Below are positions 52,206 to 61,251 of a DNA stretch of 64,000 nucleotides, piece after piece. The notes under the pieces are model-generated. The model had not been told where the DNA came from, ran no database searches, and saw only the letters and a program-made list of their open reading frames with translations. Each line of letters begins with the position of its first letter. Position 1 is the first letter of the stretch. The stretch is from Dyella caseinilytica (GTDB taxonomy: Bacteria > Pseudomonadota > Gammaproteobacteria > Xanthomonadales > Rhodanobacteraceae): positions 2,604,001 to 2,668,000 of the forward strand of contig NZ_CP064030.1 of the NCBI RefSeq assembly GCF_016865235.1, in the 5' to 3' direction. Both the position numbers and the translations under genes were made by a program.

Positions 52206-53459
52206 TCAGTGATTGCGTGCCGGCGGGTAATTCTTGCCAGGATCCAGCGTGGTCACATACGGACCGTTCCAGTCGCGGTCGAAGATATGCGTCAGCGTCT
52301 TCGCTGGCCCGCTGCCCTGCACGAACACGGATGCATCCACCGTGTTGTTGAAGTAACTCCACTCCCAGTTGCCTGTGCCGATATAGACGCTGCGGTCGTC
52401 GGCCACGGCGTACTTGGCATGCTCGACGCGAGCATAAGGAATGAATCCGCGCGAGGACAACGGCAACTGGCTGAACTTCACCGTGATGTTCGGCAATACC
52501 GCCAGACTCTTCAGGTACGCCTGCATCGGCTCGCGCAAGGCCCAATCAGCCACGATGATGCGCACCTGCACACCACGCGCGGCGGCGTCGCGCAAAGCCG
52601 TGTCGATCTCCGGCCACCAACCCTTCGGGCCATATTGGCGAATGGCCGACAAGGTCATCACCTGGATGCTCAGCGTGTGCTGGCTGGCGTCGATCATATG
52701 CACCAGTGCCGGTTGTTCCGCACTGACCCAATGCGGCATCAGCGACGGAGGGCTGAACGCTGGAAAAGCCACCAGCGGATCGGTACTGCCGCCGTCCAGT
52801 AACACAGGATCGGTGGCCGTCGCTGGCGCGAACGAAGGTGGTGACATCGCCTTCTCGGCTGCCTTCGGCAGATTCGGGTCACCTGCCAGTTGCCAGTCGA
52901 AATCGAAGGCCGCTTCGAATGTCTGTGCAAAGCGATCATTGGTGACACGCGCGCCAATCTCGTGAATCTGGCTCAACGCACGCCAGTCCCAGTTCTGGCT
53001 ACCGACGAACACACTCTCGCCATCGATCACCATGTACTTGGCGTGCAGTACGCCGCCGGTCAATGTGTCCACAGGCAGCACCCGCACATCCATGCCTTTC
53101 ACGCTGCGAAAACGGTTGACGCTGTCCTGGTTATCCTTGAGGAAGGTCTGGTCGACCAGCACACGAATCTTCACGCCGGCTTTTGCCCTCGCGACCAACG
53201 CATCAAGCACCGGCGACAGCGGCTCACCCGGTTGGTCTGCGATATAGAACGCAGCGATATCGATGCTTCGCTGCGCATGCTTGATCATGTCCAGCCACAC
53301 ATCCTGGGTACGTGGCACGCCAGGCTCGCCGTAGATCGTTGCCTCGGGCACGCTCTCAACAATCTGGAAATTAGATGCCGGTGCCGCGGCGCCAGCGTGA
53401 GCGGCCCATGTCATCACCATCAGCGCGCCGGCAATGCCGGGCCGTATTTTCTTCATCAT
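52206..53459 (-). CDS. Exported phospholipase D-like protein with two HKD motifs
   Basis: 417 residues. A signal peptide (MKKIRPGIAGALMVMTWAAH, then AGAAA) precedes two PLD half-domains. The first HKD is HAKYMVIDGESVFVGSQNWD (His about 139) and the second is HAKYAVADDRSVYIGTGNWE (His about 347); both keep H, K, D and the downstream GS/GT-N motif, so a two-His catalytic centre is expected. The upstream segment SIDIAAFYIADQPGEPLSPV also fits. The family covers phospholipases, cardiolipin synthases, nucleases and phosphodiesterases. It starts 23 nt after the cupredoxin stop and is probably the last gene of the set headed by the ZIP transporter. The ATG at 53459 follows AAGGGG. Confidence 0.9.
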   Translation of the reverse strand: MMKKIRPGIAGALMVMTWAAHAGAAAPASNFQIVESVPEATIYGEPGVPRTQDVWLDMIKHAQRSIDIAAFYIADQPGEPLSPVLDALVARAKAGVKIRVLVDQTFLKDNQDSVNRFRSVKGMDVRVLPVDTLTGGVLHAKYMVIDGESVFVGSQNWDWRALSQIHEIGARVTNDRFAQTFEAAFDFDWQLAGDPNLPKAAEKAMSPPSFAPATATDPVLLDGGSTDPLVAFPAFSPPSLMPHWVSAEQPALVHMIDASQHTLSIQVMTLSAIRQYGPKGWWPEIDTALRDAAARGVQVRIIVADWALREPMQAYLKSLAVLPNITVKFSQLPLSSRGFIPYARVEHAKYAVADDRSVYIGTGNWEWSYFNNTVDASVFVQGSGPAKTLTHIFDRDWNGPYVTTLDPGKNYPPARNH

Positions 53460-53482
53460 CAAAACCCCTTCGAGCGACGCTT

Positions 53483-53974
53483 TTATTCGCTAATAGTCAG
53501 CTGGCCGACCATGCCTTCCTCATAATGGCCTGGCAAGTGACAGGCGTATTGCAGTTCGCCCGCACTCGTGAAGGTCCAGACCAGATTGCCCGTGGTGCCA
53601 GGCGCGATGGTGACACCATTAGGGTCATTCATCGGCATGCCAGGCATCGATGCCATTTCCCGCTCATGCTCAGCTTGTTCGGCGGCATCGCCAAGCACAA
53701 ATTCGTGCGCGATCCGGTCACGATTGGTGATCTGGAAACGTACGGTTTCGCCACGTCGTACCGTCATGTTCGCCGGTATGAAACGCGATCCCTGCATGAC
53801 AACGACAATCGTACGCGTCGCCTGCGACGGCTGAGCGCGATGGCCAAACCAAAAGCTCTCCATGCGCTCCTGCACGGCAGCCGCCATGCTTTCATAGGGA
53901 AGGTTTGCAAGTGCGCGCGAAGGCCATGCCATCAGCACAATCGCGGCAAGCAATGATGTCAACGCATAACGCAT
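53483..53974 (-). CDS. Periplasmic cupredoxin
   Basis: 163 residues from the ATG at 53974 (GGAGG about 5 nt upstream). A signal peptide (LTSLLAAIVLMAWPSRALA) precedes a plastocyanin/azurin-like domain with a full type 1 copper ligand set: His in DRIAHEFVLG (about H90), then Cys, His and Met in YACHLPGHYEEGM (about C145, H150, M155). A Met-rich insertion (MASMPGMPMND, about 107-117) lies next to the site. It could carry or buffer copper in the periplasm. Only 36 bp separate it from the ZIP gene and 23 bp from the PLD-like gene, all minus strand, pointing to one transcript. Confidence 0.92.
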   Translation of the reverse strand: MRYALTSLLAAIVLMAWPSRALANLPYESMAAAVQERMESFWFGHRAQPSQATRTIVVVMQGSRFIPANMTVRRGETVRFQITNRDRIAHEFVLGDAAEQAEHEREMASMPGMPMNDPNGVTIAPGTTGNLVWTFTSAGELQYACHLPGHYEEGMVGQLTISE

Positions 53975-54010
53975 CGGATCCTCCATTATCGGTAAGGCAT
54001 GCAGGCTGCT

Positions 54011-54763
54011 TCAGCGCCGGTGCTCCAACGCCGCGGCAAACCACATGAAAACCACACCGGCGGTAGCTCCCACCACGGGTGCAAAGCGATGCTGCCGGCC
54101 GAGCGTTGGCCACATGCCGGGTAGCAGATCTCCGCAAGCGAGATAAAGTGTGGTGCCTGCCGCCAGCGCCAAGCTGCTGCCAAGCAGCCACGGCCATTGC
54201 CCGGTAAGCGTGATCAGCAAGGCTCCCATCGGCACAGCAAGTGTGGTGCCGATCGACCACAGGAACGCGCGGCGCGGTGCATAGCCGCCAGCAACCAGCA
54301 CGCCAGCGTTACTCATTTCGCGCGGCAATTCGTGCGCCATGATGGCCAACGCCACGACAAAACCAAGCGCATGATCGAGCGCAAACGCCGCGCCAATCAC
54401 GATGCCATCGACGAAGTGATGCAGCGTGTCGCCGATGATGTCCATCCGCGCGAAGGTTGCGGTTGAAGATGATTTGCCTAGTGCCCGCACGGCACACTCG
54501 ATCGCCACGAAAGCGAGCACACCTGCAACAACCCGTTCACCTGCCTGTTGCGCGGACATTCCTTGCGCTATCGCATCGGGCAACATGTGCAACATCGCTT
54601 CCCCGATCAGTAAACCGGCAGCTATGGCCTGCAGCCATGGCAAACACGCCCGCAGGTAACGCGGCGGCAGCCATACGACCAGCCTTGCCGACAACGACGC
54701 CATGGCCACCAGCATGCTGGCGAACATCACGCCGGAAAGATCGAGTCCTTGCCGCATAATCAT
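54011..54763 (-). CDS. ZIP-family metal transporter
   Basis: 250 residues with about eight membrane segments. The ZIP metal-binding helices are visible: DTLHHFVDGIVIGAAFALDH (helix IV-type HN/HD motif) and MAHELPREMSNAGVLVAGGY (helix V HELP motif); an earlier helix has GLLIGEAMLHMLPDA. ZIP proteins import zinc or other divalent metals into the cytoplasm. The variable His loop is short. A Zur-like box 17 nt upstream of the ATG supports zinc-repressed expression. A second ATG at 54757 is possible. Confidence 0.93.
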   Translation of the reverse strand: MIMRQGLDLSGVMFASMLVAMASLSARLVVWLPPRYLRACLPWLQAIAAGLLIGEAMLHMLPDAIAQGMSAQQAGERVVAGVLAFVAIECAVRALGKSSSTATFARMDIIGDTLHHFVDGIVIGAAFALDHALGFVVALAIMAHELPREMSNAGVLVAGGYAPRRAFLWSIGTTLAVPMGALLITLTGQWPWLLGSSLALAAGTTLYLACGDLLPGMWPTLGRQHRFAPVVGATAGVVFMWFAAALEHRR

Positions 54764-54780
54764 CTCGATACTTGATTTAG

Positions 54781-54797
54781 CAATGTTATAACATTAC
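54781..54797. promoter_or_regulatory. Zur-box-like operator
   Basis: AATGTTATAACATT (54782-54795) is a perfect 14-bp palindrome, extended on one side to match ATGTTATAACATTAC, the core of gammaproteobacterial Zur sites. It overlaps a -10-like TATAAC reading toward the ZIP gene and lies 17 nt before its ATG. The plus-strand metal genes start about 240 bp on the other side, so a shared role is possible but less certain. The rest of 54798-55035 shows no gene. Confidence 0.75.
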
Positions 54798-55035
54798 ATT
54801 TTTAGCGACGCCACCGCAAGCTGCCTCGCATGGATAACCGCCATCGCTATGCAAGAACGGGCACGGCACATGCCAACGTATGCACGACGCTTGCGCGTAA
54901 GCCAACTCACGCAATCCGTCGTCAAAGCACCACCCATGCACACGCCGTGACACGCTGTCGCATGACGTTTTCGTACTTTGATGTCATCATGTATGGACCC
55001 TGCTCCAGGGTTGTACGACTGCAAGGGATTCGAGC

Positions 55036-55419
55036 GTGTTGAAACGCGCGGCACAACAACGATTCGTCGCCTGGATGGCTCTGGCCGCCATGGCGCTGCT
55101 CGTGTTGATGCCAGTGCTCGCGCGCACCATGCCGGCCGATGCCCCGATGATGGGTATGACGGCAGACTGCGGCATGGACATGGGCCACGCAGGTCATGGC
55201 CATCCCGGCATGCCGGGGCACCCCGACGATCCCACTGCGCGCTGCGGATATTGCGTACTGCTTACGCACATGCCGGTGGTTGGCATGGGTGTCGCCGTGC
55301 TACTCGCACCGGCCAATCTGCCCGCGCTTTCGCCGCAAGCCATCCTGCCTCGCAACACCGCATCGACGCTGTTGCTGAGTGCTCGTCCCAGGGGACCACC
55401 GTTGGTGTTCAACGCCTGA
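55036..55419 (+). CDS. DUF2946 family exported protein, Met/His-rich
   Basis: 127 residues from a GTG at 55036. A hydrophobic signal segment (FVAWMALAAMALLVLMPVLA) is followed by a metal-ligand-rich stretch (MMGMTADCGMDMGHAGHGHP, then GMPGHPDD). A CxxC-like GYCVLLTHMP, a second hydrophobic segment and a Pro/Arg-rich tail (RPRGPPLVFNA) complete the protein. DUF2946 genes typically sit next to TonB receptors and PepSY proteins. The Met/His stretch suggests copper or zinc handling in the periplasm. Precise role unknown. Confidence 0.85.
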   Translation: MLKRAAQQRFVAWMALAAMALLVLMPVLARTMPADAPMMGMTADCGMDMGHAGHGHPGMPGHPDDPTARCGYCVLLTHMPVVGMGVAVLLAPANLPALSPQAILPRNTASTLLLSARPRGPPLVFNA

Positions 55420-55588
55420 TCCGGCGCCTTTCTCAGGCGTCGTCATCCCTGTCAATGCATCCGGAAACCAGCGTGCTGGCGTCATGCCTGTACGCGTAAC
55501 GTGTTGTCGGCAACGGTTGCGTTGACGCGCCCCCAGCTCTTTGCGCTGCTCACGGAATGGCAGCGCTGCCGATTGGAATCATCATTCA

Positions 55589-57898
55589 ATGCGCACCATT
55601 TCCCGTACCAACGCCTTGGCTGCGTTGCCGTTGGCTGTTTTGGCGTCGTCCATCACCATGGCCCAAACCAGCCCGAGTACACCTGCGTCGTCTACGGCTC
55701 CCACCAACACGGCAAAAAAGCCCACGACACTGGAAGCAGTCAGCGTGACGGCCCAGGCCAATCAAACGCCCACTACAACGCCAGCTTTTCCCGCCACCCA
55801 AGTCACGGTGACTGCCGCGCAAATGGAAGACAGCGTGAACGCGGTGGATGTGGAGGACGCCGCCAAGTACATGCCGAGCGTCTTCATCCGCAAGCGCAAT
55901 GAAGGCGATACGCAACCGGTGCTGGCGACACGCGACTGGGGCGTCAATTCCAGCGCGCGCACGCTGGTTTATGTCGACGATATTCCGATCTCCGCGCTGA
56001 TCGCCAACAACAACACCATCGGAGCCCCGCGCTGGGGCATGGTGTCGCCGGATGAGATCGACCACATCGACATGCTGTATGGCCCCTATTCCGCGGCCTA
56101 TTCCGGCAATGCCATGGGCGGCGTGATGCGCATCGTCACCCGCACGCCGGACAAACCCGAAGTCACTATCGAACAGACAGAAGCTTTGCAGACGTTCAAC
56201 CTGTACGGCACCCGCGGCAACTACGCCACCAGCAAGACCGCCGTGACAGCCAGTGGACGGAACGGCAAGTTCTCCTGGTTCGTGGGTGCCAATTCGGCCA
56301 ACAGTTTCAGCCAGCCGCTGACCTTCATTACCAGCGGCTCGACACCTGCCAACACCACCGGCACGATTCCGGCGCTTAACAAGGTTGGCCAAACAGCCAA
56401 TGTCCTGGGCGCGGGGGGGGTGCTGCATACCCGTATGCTTAATCTCAACGGCAAGTTTGCCTATGACATCACGCCATGGCTGCAAGCGGCCTATTGGGTG
56501 GGTTATTGGAGCAACGACGGCCAATCGCGCACGCAGACGTATCTGACCAACGCCAGCGGCGCACCGACTTACGGCAAGGCAGCAGGCTTCGCCAGCAACA
56601 CCTATGCGATCGTCGAACATCACCTGATGCAAGCGGCGTCGCTGAAGACCGATACCAAGGGCGACTTCGACGGTTCGCTGGTCGTCACTCACTACCACTT
56701 CATCAAGGATGACCAATGGTCACCGTACGGCGTGGGCGCAGGTACGGTTTTCACGCCAAATGGTTTGCTTGCCAGCTACGCCGGCACTAACTGGTCGACC
56801 GCCGATCTGCAAGGCATCTGGCGCCCTGATGGTTACGGCGGCGCGCATGAAATCTCCGCAGGTTTGCATGCCGACGAATACACGCTGGCCAATCCCACCT
56901 ACAACACCAGCGTCTGGCAGGATCCGGACAGCGCGACCAGCCTGTATTCCGCCGGCAGCGGCAAAACCCGCACGAATGCCATCTGGCTGCAGGACGCCTG
57001 GCAATTTGCACCGGATTGGCTGGCGACAATCGGCGGTCGCTACGAACAGTGGAAGGCCAGCGATGGTTTTAACTTCAGTGGCAAGACAGCGATTTATCAA
57101 CCTACCGAGAAAGCATCCGGCTTCTCGCCCAAGGCCACGCTACGCTGGGATATGGCGCCCACCTGGCGGCTCACGGGATCAGTAGCAAAATCCTTGCGCT
57201 TTCCCACCGTCGGCGAGCTCTATCAGCTGGTATCCACCGGTTCCACGTTTACCTCGCCCAATCCCAACCTTAAGCCGGAGCGCGACCTGAGCGGTGAGCT
57301 GGCGCTTGAGCATGCCATCGGTGATGGCTCGGTGCGTGTGTCGCTATTCGATGAGAACACCCGCAATGCGTTGATCTCACAAACCTCGACGCTGCCCAAC
57401 TACCCGGTGCCGGTGACCTACACCATGAACGTGGGCGAGGTACGCAATCGTGGCATCGAGCTGGCAGCACAACAGAACAACGTGCTGATTAAGGGTCTGG
57501 AGCTTTCCGGCAGCGTCACCTTTGTCGACTCGACCACGCTTTCCGACCCGAGCTTTATCAGCGCCGCCGGCACCACCGCCGATGGCAAGCACGTGCCCTA
57601 CGTGCCGCGCTGGCGAGCAACCGCCGTGGCCACATATCGCCCGACCGCAGCGTGGGCCTTTACGCTGGCCGGCCGCTACAGCGGCAAGCAGTACTCGACG
57701 CTGGACAACACCGACAACACACCGAATGTCTTTGGCGCTTTCGACAAGTTCCTGGTGTTCGATGCGCACGTGAACTACCAGATCAACGAACAGCTGTCGG
57801 CTTCGGTCGGTGTCGACAACCTCAATAACGAGAAGTACTTCCTGTATCACCCATTTCCGCAGCGTACGTATGTCGCCAGTCTGAAGTTTCGGTTGTAG
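55589..57898 (+). CDS. TonB-dependent outer-membrane receptor
   Basis: 769 residues from the ATG at 55589. Signal peptide (ISRTNALAALPLAVLASSIT, then MAQ), a linker rich in Thr/Pro, then a plug domain (LEAVSVTAQ, DVEDAAKYMPSVFIRKRN, LYGPYSAAYSGNAMGGVMRI). A 22-strand-type barrel follows, ending VDNLNNEKYFLYHPFPQRTY VASLKFRL with an aromatic-poor but typical terminal strand. PLVASGxT-like AQ..TPAFPATQ may contain the TonB box region. It resembles metal or siderophore receptors; the neighbours (DUF2946, PepSY) point to a metal or metallophore substrate. The upstream 55541 start has no support. Confidence 0.93.
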   Translation: MRTISRTNALAALPLAVLASSITMAQTSPSTPASSTAPTNTAKKPTTLEAVSVTAQANQTPTTTPAFPATQVTVTAAQMEDSVNAVDVEDAAKYMPSVFIRKRNEGDTQPVLATRDWGVNSSARTLVYVDDIPISALIANNNTIGAPRWGMVSPDEIDHIDMLYGPYSAAYSGNAMGGVMRIVTRTPDKPEVTIEQTEALQTFNLYGTRGNYATSKTAVTASGRNGKFSWFVGANSANSFSQPLTFITSGSTPANTTGTIPALNKVGQTANVLGAGGVLHTRMLNLNGKFAYDITPWLQAAYWVGYWSNDGQSRTQTYLTNASGAPTYGKAAGFASNTYAIVEHHLMQAASLKTDTKGDFDGSLVVTHYHFIKDDQWSPYGVGAGTVFTPNGLLASYAGTNWSTADLQGIWRPDGYGGAHEISAGLHADEYTLANPTYNTSVWQDPDSATSLYSAGSGKTRTNAIWLQDAWQFAPDWLATIGGRYEQWKASDGFNFSGKTAIYQPTEKASGFSPKATLRWDMAPTWRLTGSVAKSLRFPTVGELYQLVSTGSTFTSPNPNLKPERDLSGELALEHAIGDGSVRVSLFDENTRNALISQTSTLPNYPVPVTYTMNVGEVRNRGIELAAQQNNVLIKGLELSGSVTFVDSTTLSDPSFISAAGTTADGKHVPYVPRWRATAVATYRPTAAWAFTLAGRYSGKQYSTLDNTDNTPNVFGAFDKFLVFDAHVNYQINEQLSASVGVDNLNNEKYFLYHPFPQRTYVASLKFRL

Positions 57899-57930
57899 TC
57901 GTCGTGATTTACCTCGAACACCCTTCTTGC

Positions 57931-57966
57931 CTCACGTCATCCCGGCTTTCGCCGGGATGACGTGAG
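57931..57966. repeat. REP-like palindrome
   Basis: Perfect 16-bp stem CTCACGTCATCCCGGC / GCCGGGATGACGTGAG with loop TTTC, between the TonB receptor and the PepSY gene. It is the cleanest copy of the family in this window and could attenuate transcription between the two genes. Confidence 0.85.
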
Positions 57967-58014
57967 GTGGAATGAAGTTCAGAGGAAAGACAACGTATCG
58001 CGAGTCACCAAGCC

Positions 58015-59415
58015 ATGAATCAAAACCCCGCACCCTCAACACGCAAACAAAATGCCTACCGCCTGATCTGGCGCTGGCATTTCTACGCCGGCCTGTTCTG
58101 CCTGCCGTTTGTGCTGTGGCTGGCGACAACCGGCTTGATCTATCTGTTCAAGCCGCAGCTGGAACCGTTACTGGAACGGCGCTATGCGCACGTCAGCACC
58201 GCACCAGCCCAACCAGCTTCCGCACAAGTAGCTGCAGCTTTGCGCGCAGTGCCGGGCTCGGTGCTCAATGCGTATGTATTACCGGAATCGCCCGAAGCCG
58301 CCACACGCATTCTTGTCGGTCACGGCAGCGAACTGATTCGTGTATTCGTCAATCCAGCTACCTTGCAAGTACTGGGCGTGGTGCGCGAGAACGATCGTTT
58401 CATGAAGGTGATTTTCTACCTGCACGGCGAGTTGTTGCTGGGTAGCGGTGGCTCGATGGTGGTGGAACTGGCAGCGTCGTGGACCATCCTGATGCTGATC
58501 ACCGGGCTATACCTATGGTGGCCGCGCAACGCACGCTTGGGTGGCACGCTGTATCCCAGGTTGCGTCAGGGGAAACGCATTTTCTGGCGTGACTTGCACG
58601 CTGTTATCGGCATGTGGATTTCGCTGTTCGCACTGTTCCTGCTGCTATCGGGATTGCCTTGGAGCAAATCCTGGGGCGGCATGCTGCACACGATCCGGCA
58701 AACCTATGCCGCAAATACGGCAACACAAGACTGGACGACGGGCAGTGCGTCGGAGCGTGCGCAGATCAAGGCGGAAAACACGCCTGCCTCGGGCGAACAC
58801 GCCATGCATATGGCCATGGGCATGAACATGCCAGGTATGGATATGGGTGACACCCAAGGCGGCATGCTCGAGGATTATTCGCCCATAGACCGACTTGTTC
58901 CCATCGCCACCGCGCAACACCTCGCACCACCGGTGTTGATCGCGCCGCCCTCACAGCATGCACCGCACTGGACAGCACGCTCTGACGCGGATGATCGTCC
59001 CAGCCGCAGCACCCTGACCCTGGATGCAGCCACCGGCGCGATCCTGCAGCGCACCAGCTTCGCTCAAAAACCGTTGCTCGACCGCATCATCGGCTACGGC
59101 ATCGCCATTCACGAAGGTGCACTGTTTCCGCCGATCAACCAGATCCTTGGCGTGTTCACGGCGCTGGGCCTCATGACGCTCTGCACCAGCGCCATCGTGA
59201 TGTGGTGGCGGCGGCGTCCTATCAGCACTCTGGGCGCGCCGCCGGCGATGGCAACGGCGCGATATCCCTACGCATTGATCACCTTTCTGGTATGCCTGGG
59301 CGTCTTTTTGCCGCTGCTGGGCATGTCGATGTTACTGGTGTGGTTGATCGAATGGTTGTGCCTGCGCAGGATCGAACGCGCGCGCGTGTTTCTTGGCTTG
59401 TCTGCACAGGCGTGA
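58015..59415 (+). CDS. PepSY-domain inner-membrane protein with Met-rich loop
   Basis: 466 residues. The first membrane helix (FYAGLFCLPFVLWLATTGLI) is followed by a periplasmic PepSY region and further helices (LAASWTILMLITGLYLWWPR; MWISLFALFLLLSGLPW). A periplasmic loop contains HAMHMAMGMNMPGMDMGD (about residues 262-280). The last helices include TALGLMTLCTSAIVMWWRRR and FLVCLGVFLPLLGMSMLLVW. PepSY_TM proteins commonly accompany TonB receptors and are thought to aid siderophore or metal reduction and uptake. The Met cluster suggests Cu(I) binding. It lies downstream of the receptor, separated by a REP-like hairpin. Confidence 0.9.
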   Translation: MNQNPAPSTRKQNAYRLIWRWHFYAGLFCLPFVLWLATTGLIYLFKPQLEPLLERRYAHVSTAPAQPASAQVAAALRAVPGSVLNAYVLPESPEAATRILVGHGSELIRVFVNPATLQVLGVVRENDRFMKVIFYLHGELLLGSGGSMVVELAASWTILMLITGLYLWWPRNARLGGTLYPRLRQGKRIFWRDLHAVIGMWISLFALFLLLSGLPWSKSWGGMLHTIRQTYAANTATQDWTTGSASERAQIKAENTPASGEHAMHMAMGMNMPGMDMGDTQGGMLEDYSPIDRLVPIATAQHLAPPVLIAPPSQHAPHWTARSDADDRPSRSTLTLDAATGAILQRTSFAQKPLLDRIIGYGIAIHEGALFPPINQILGVFTALGLMTLCTSAIVMWWRRRPISTLGAPPAMATARYPYALITFLVCLGVFLPLLGMSMLLVWLIEWLCLRRIERARVFLGLSAQA

Positions 59416-59518
59416 GCATGCAGACAGCTGACCGCGTAAACGGGAACCCGCTCTCAGTGCTCTGAAACAGCCACGGCTTTGGCGCTAAGCTAGCGCTCAA
59501 AACAAGCCTGGGATCGCG

Positions 59519-60091
59519 ATGATGAGAAAACGACAGGCAAGCGCCATCGCCGTGCCGATCGTGATGGCTGCCGTGCTGGGAACGGTTTCGGGGTGGGCTT
59601 CCGGCCAGCAAGGCACCACCCCAGCCGTGCTGCATGTTTCCAGCCTCAGCTTTGCGGATGGCCAGACCATGCCGCAGAAGTTGACCTGTGACGGAGCCGA
59701 CCAGTCGCCGTCGCTGCAGTGGCTGACGCCGCCGGCCGGTACCCAAAGTTACGTGATCGTGATGCATGATCCGGATGCTCCCGTGGATTTCACCCACTGG
59801 CTCGCCTACAACATTCCCGGCATGACGTACGCGCTGCCCGAAGGCGCGTCCACACCTTCACAACGGCTTGATCATGCCGTGGAAGGTATCAACAGTTTCG
59901 GCCGCATCGGTTACGGTGGCCCGTGCCCGCCGACGGGCAAACCGCATCACTACGTATTCCGGGTGTATGCGCTGGACGTGAATCCCGGCCTGCCCGCCGG
60001 GCAAGGCACAGATCAGGTGATGGCTGCGATCAAGGGACATGTGCTGGCGGAAGGGGAAATCACCGGCATGTACGAACGAGGTGGCATGTAG
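59519..60091 (+). CDS. YbhB/YbcL-type PEBP-like protein, exported
   Basis: 190 residues. Signal peptide (ASAIAVPIVMAAVLGTVSGW) then the PEBP fold: MPQKLTCDGADQSPSLQWLT, YVIVMHDPDAPVDFTHWLAY, the ligand-pocket motif GRIGYGGPCPPTGKPHHYVF, and a C-terminal helix AIKGHVLAEGEITGMYERGG. Bacterial members are annotated as Raf-kinase-inhibitor-like, without kinase targets. ATGATG at 59519 offers two starts. It is monocistronic as far as can be seen, with about 100 bp on the upstream side containing only a small GCGCTA/TAGCGC hairpin. Confidence 0.92.
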   Translation: MMRKRQASAIAVPIVMAAVLGTVSGWASGQQGTTPAVLHVSSLSFADGQTMPQKLTCDGADQSPSLQWLTPPAGTQSYVIVMHDPDAPVDFTHWLAYNIPGMTYALPEGASTPSQRLDHAVEGINSFGRIGYGGPCPPTGKPHHYVFRVYALDVNPGLPAGQGTDQVMAAIKGHVLAEGEITGMYERGGM

Positions 60092-60241
60092 GAGTGCATC
60101 TGGTTCCATCGCCCCGGAGACGCCGAATCAACTAAGACCTCTGGAATCGCAGCTCCTGCCATGCGTTCAACTCTCAGCAATTTCTGTCAGGCAAGCCTCT
60201 GCGCCAATGCGTAACCTCTCGCTCGCCAAGGAGATACACCA

Positions 60242-61126
60242 TTGACTGCACGATCCGGCGACGCCTATCTCGCCCGCTTCCACAAGGTGCTCGACTATAT
60301 CGACGTTCATCTGTCGGAAGACCTCAACCTCGACAGGCTCAGCGAGGTCGCCACGTTTTCGAAGCACCATTTCCTGCGGCAATTTTCCGAATTGTTCGGG
60401 ATTGGCGTCTATCGATATATCCAGATGACCCGGCTGAAACGAGCCTCGCATCAGCTCGCGTTCCGCGGCGGTCAAACCATTACGGATATTGCGCTGGACA
60501 GCGGTTACGACAATCCCGAATCGTTTTCCCGTGCTTTCAAAAAAAGCATTGGGCAAACGCCGACCGAGTTCCGAAAGCAGCCGCAATGGGCACCTTGGCA
60601 TGCCACCTACCAACCTCTTGCCGAGCTAAGGACCCTGCATATGCAAAACACTCCGGACACACACCCAGTCAAGCTGGTCGACGTTAAGGAAACACCGGTC
60701 GCCGTACTCGAACATCGCGGCGACCCGAGGCTTATCGGCGACTCGATCCGCCAGTTCATTGCCTGGCGCAAGCAGCAGCATCTTCCGCCGACTAAGAACG
60801 CTACGTTCAACATTCTCTACAACGATCCAGAGGAGATCGACCACGCTGATTATCGTTTCGACCTGTGCGTAGCGACGGAACAGGACATTGAAGATAATCA
60901 CTACGGCATTGTTAGGAAAACCATACCCGCTGGCCGCTGCGCAGTATTGCGACACATCGGTTCCGACGAGACGTTGCGCCAGTCCGTGTCTTACCTCTAT
61001 TCGGAATGGCTGCCGCAAAGCGGTGAGGAACCACGCGATTTTCCGCTTTATGTACAACGCGTGCGCTTCTTTCCCGATGTACCGGAGCACGAAGCGATCG
61101 TCGATATCTTTCTTCCGTTGAAGTAA
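60242..61126 (+). CDS. AraC-family regulator with GyrI-like effector domain
   Basis: 294 residues from a TTG at 60242; the rare start is supported by AAGGAGA 8 nt upstream and by the family-typical N-terminus. The AraC HTH pair occupies about 10-110: LNLDRLSEVATFSKHHFLRQ, TITDIALDSGYDNPESFSRA, then IGQTPTEFRK. The C-terminal GyrI-like/SOUL ligand domain (about 135-294) has VDVKETPVAVLEHRGDPRL, YRFDLCVATEQD and GIVRKTIPAGRCAVLRHIGS. This is the Rob/RobA-like layout of multidrug-sensing activators. Target genes cannot be deduced; the beta-lactamase gene follows 125 bp downstream in the same direction. Confidence 0.93.
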   Translation: MTARSGDAYLARFHKVLDYIDVHLSEDLNLDRLSEVATFSKHHFLRQFSELFGIGVYRYIQMTRLKRASHQLAFRGGQTITDIALDSGYDNPESFSRAFKKSIGQTPTEFRKQPQWAPWHATYQPLAELRTLHMQNTPDTHPVKLVDVKETPVAVLEHRGDPRLIGDSIRQFIAWRKQQHLPPTKNATFNILYNDPEEIDHADYRFDLCVATEQDIEDNHYGIVRKTIPAGRCAVLRHIGSDETLRQSVSYLYSEWLPQSGEEPRDFPLYVQRVRFFPDVPEHEAIVDIFLPLK

Positions 61127-61251
61127 TTCGACAAGCATCGGGGCATAGTGCGCAGGCCTCCGCCCCGCCATCACCCGCTGCAAGTCCCAACTTTGCCACT
61201 TTTTTGTGCCACCTTCGCCCGGCGCTTCAACCGTCATCAAGGAACTGATCG

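Noticed and set aside
59482..59496. GCGCTA-AGC-TAGCGC mini-hairpin before the PEBP-like gene
   Set aside because: Only 6 bp with no T-run; too weak to call a terminator or operator.
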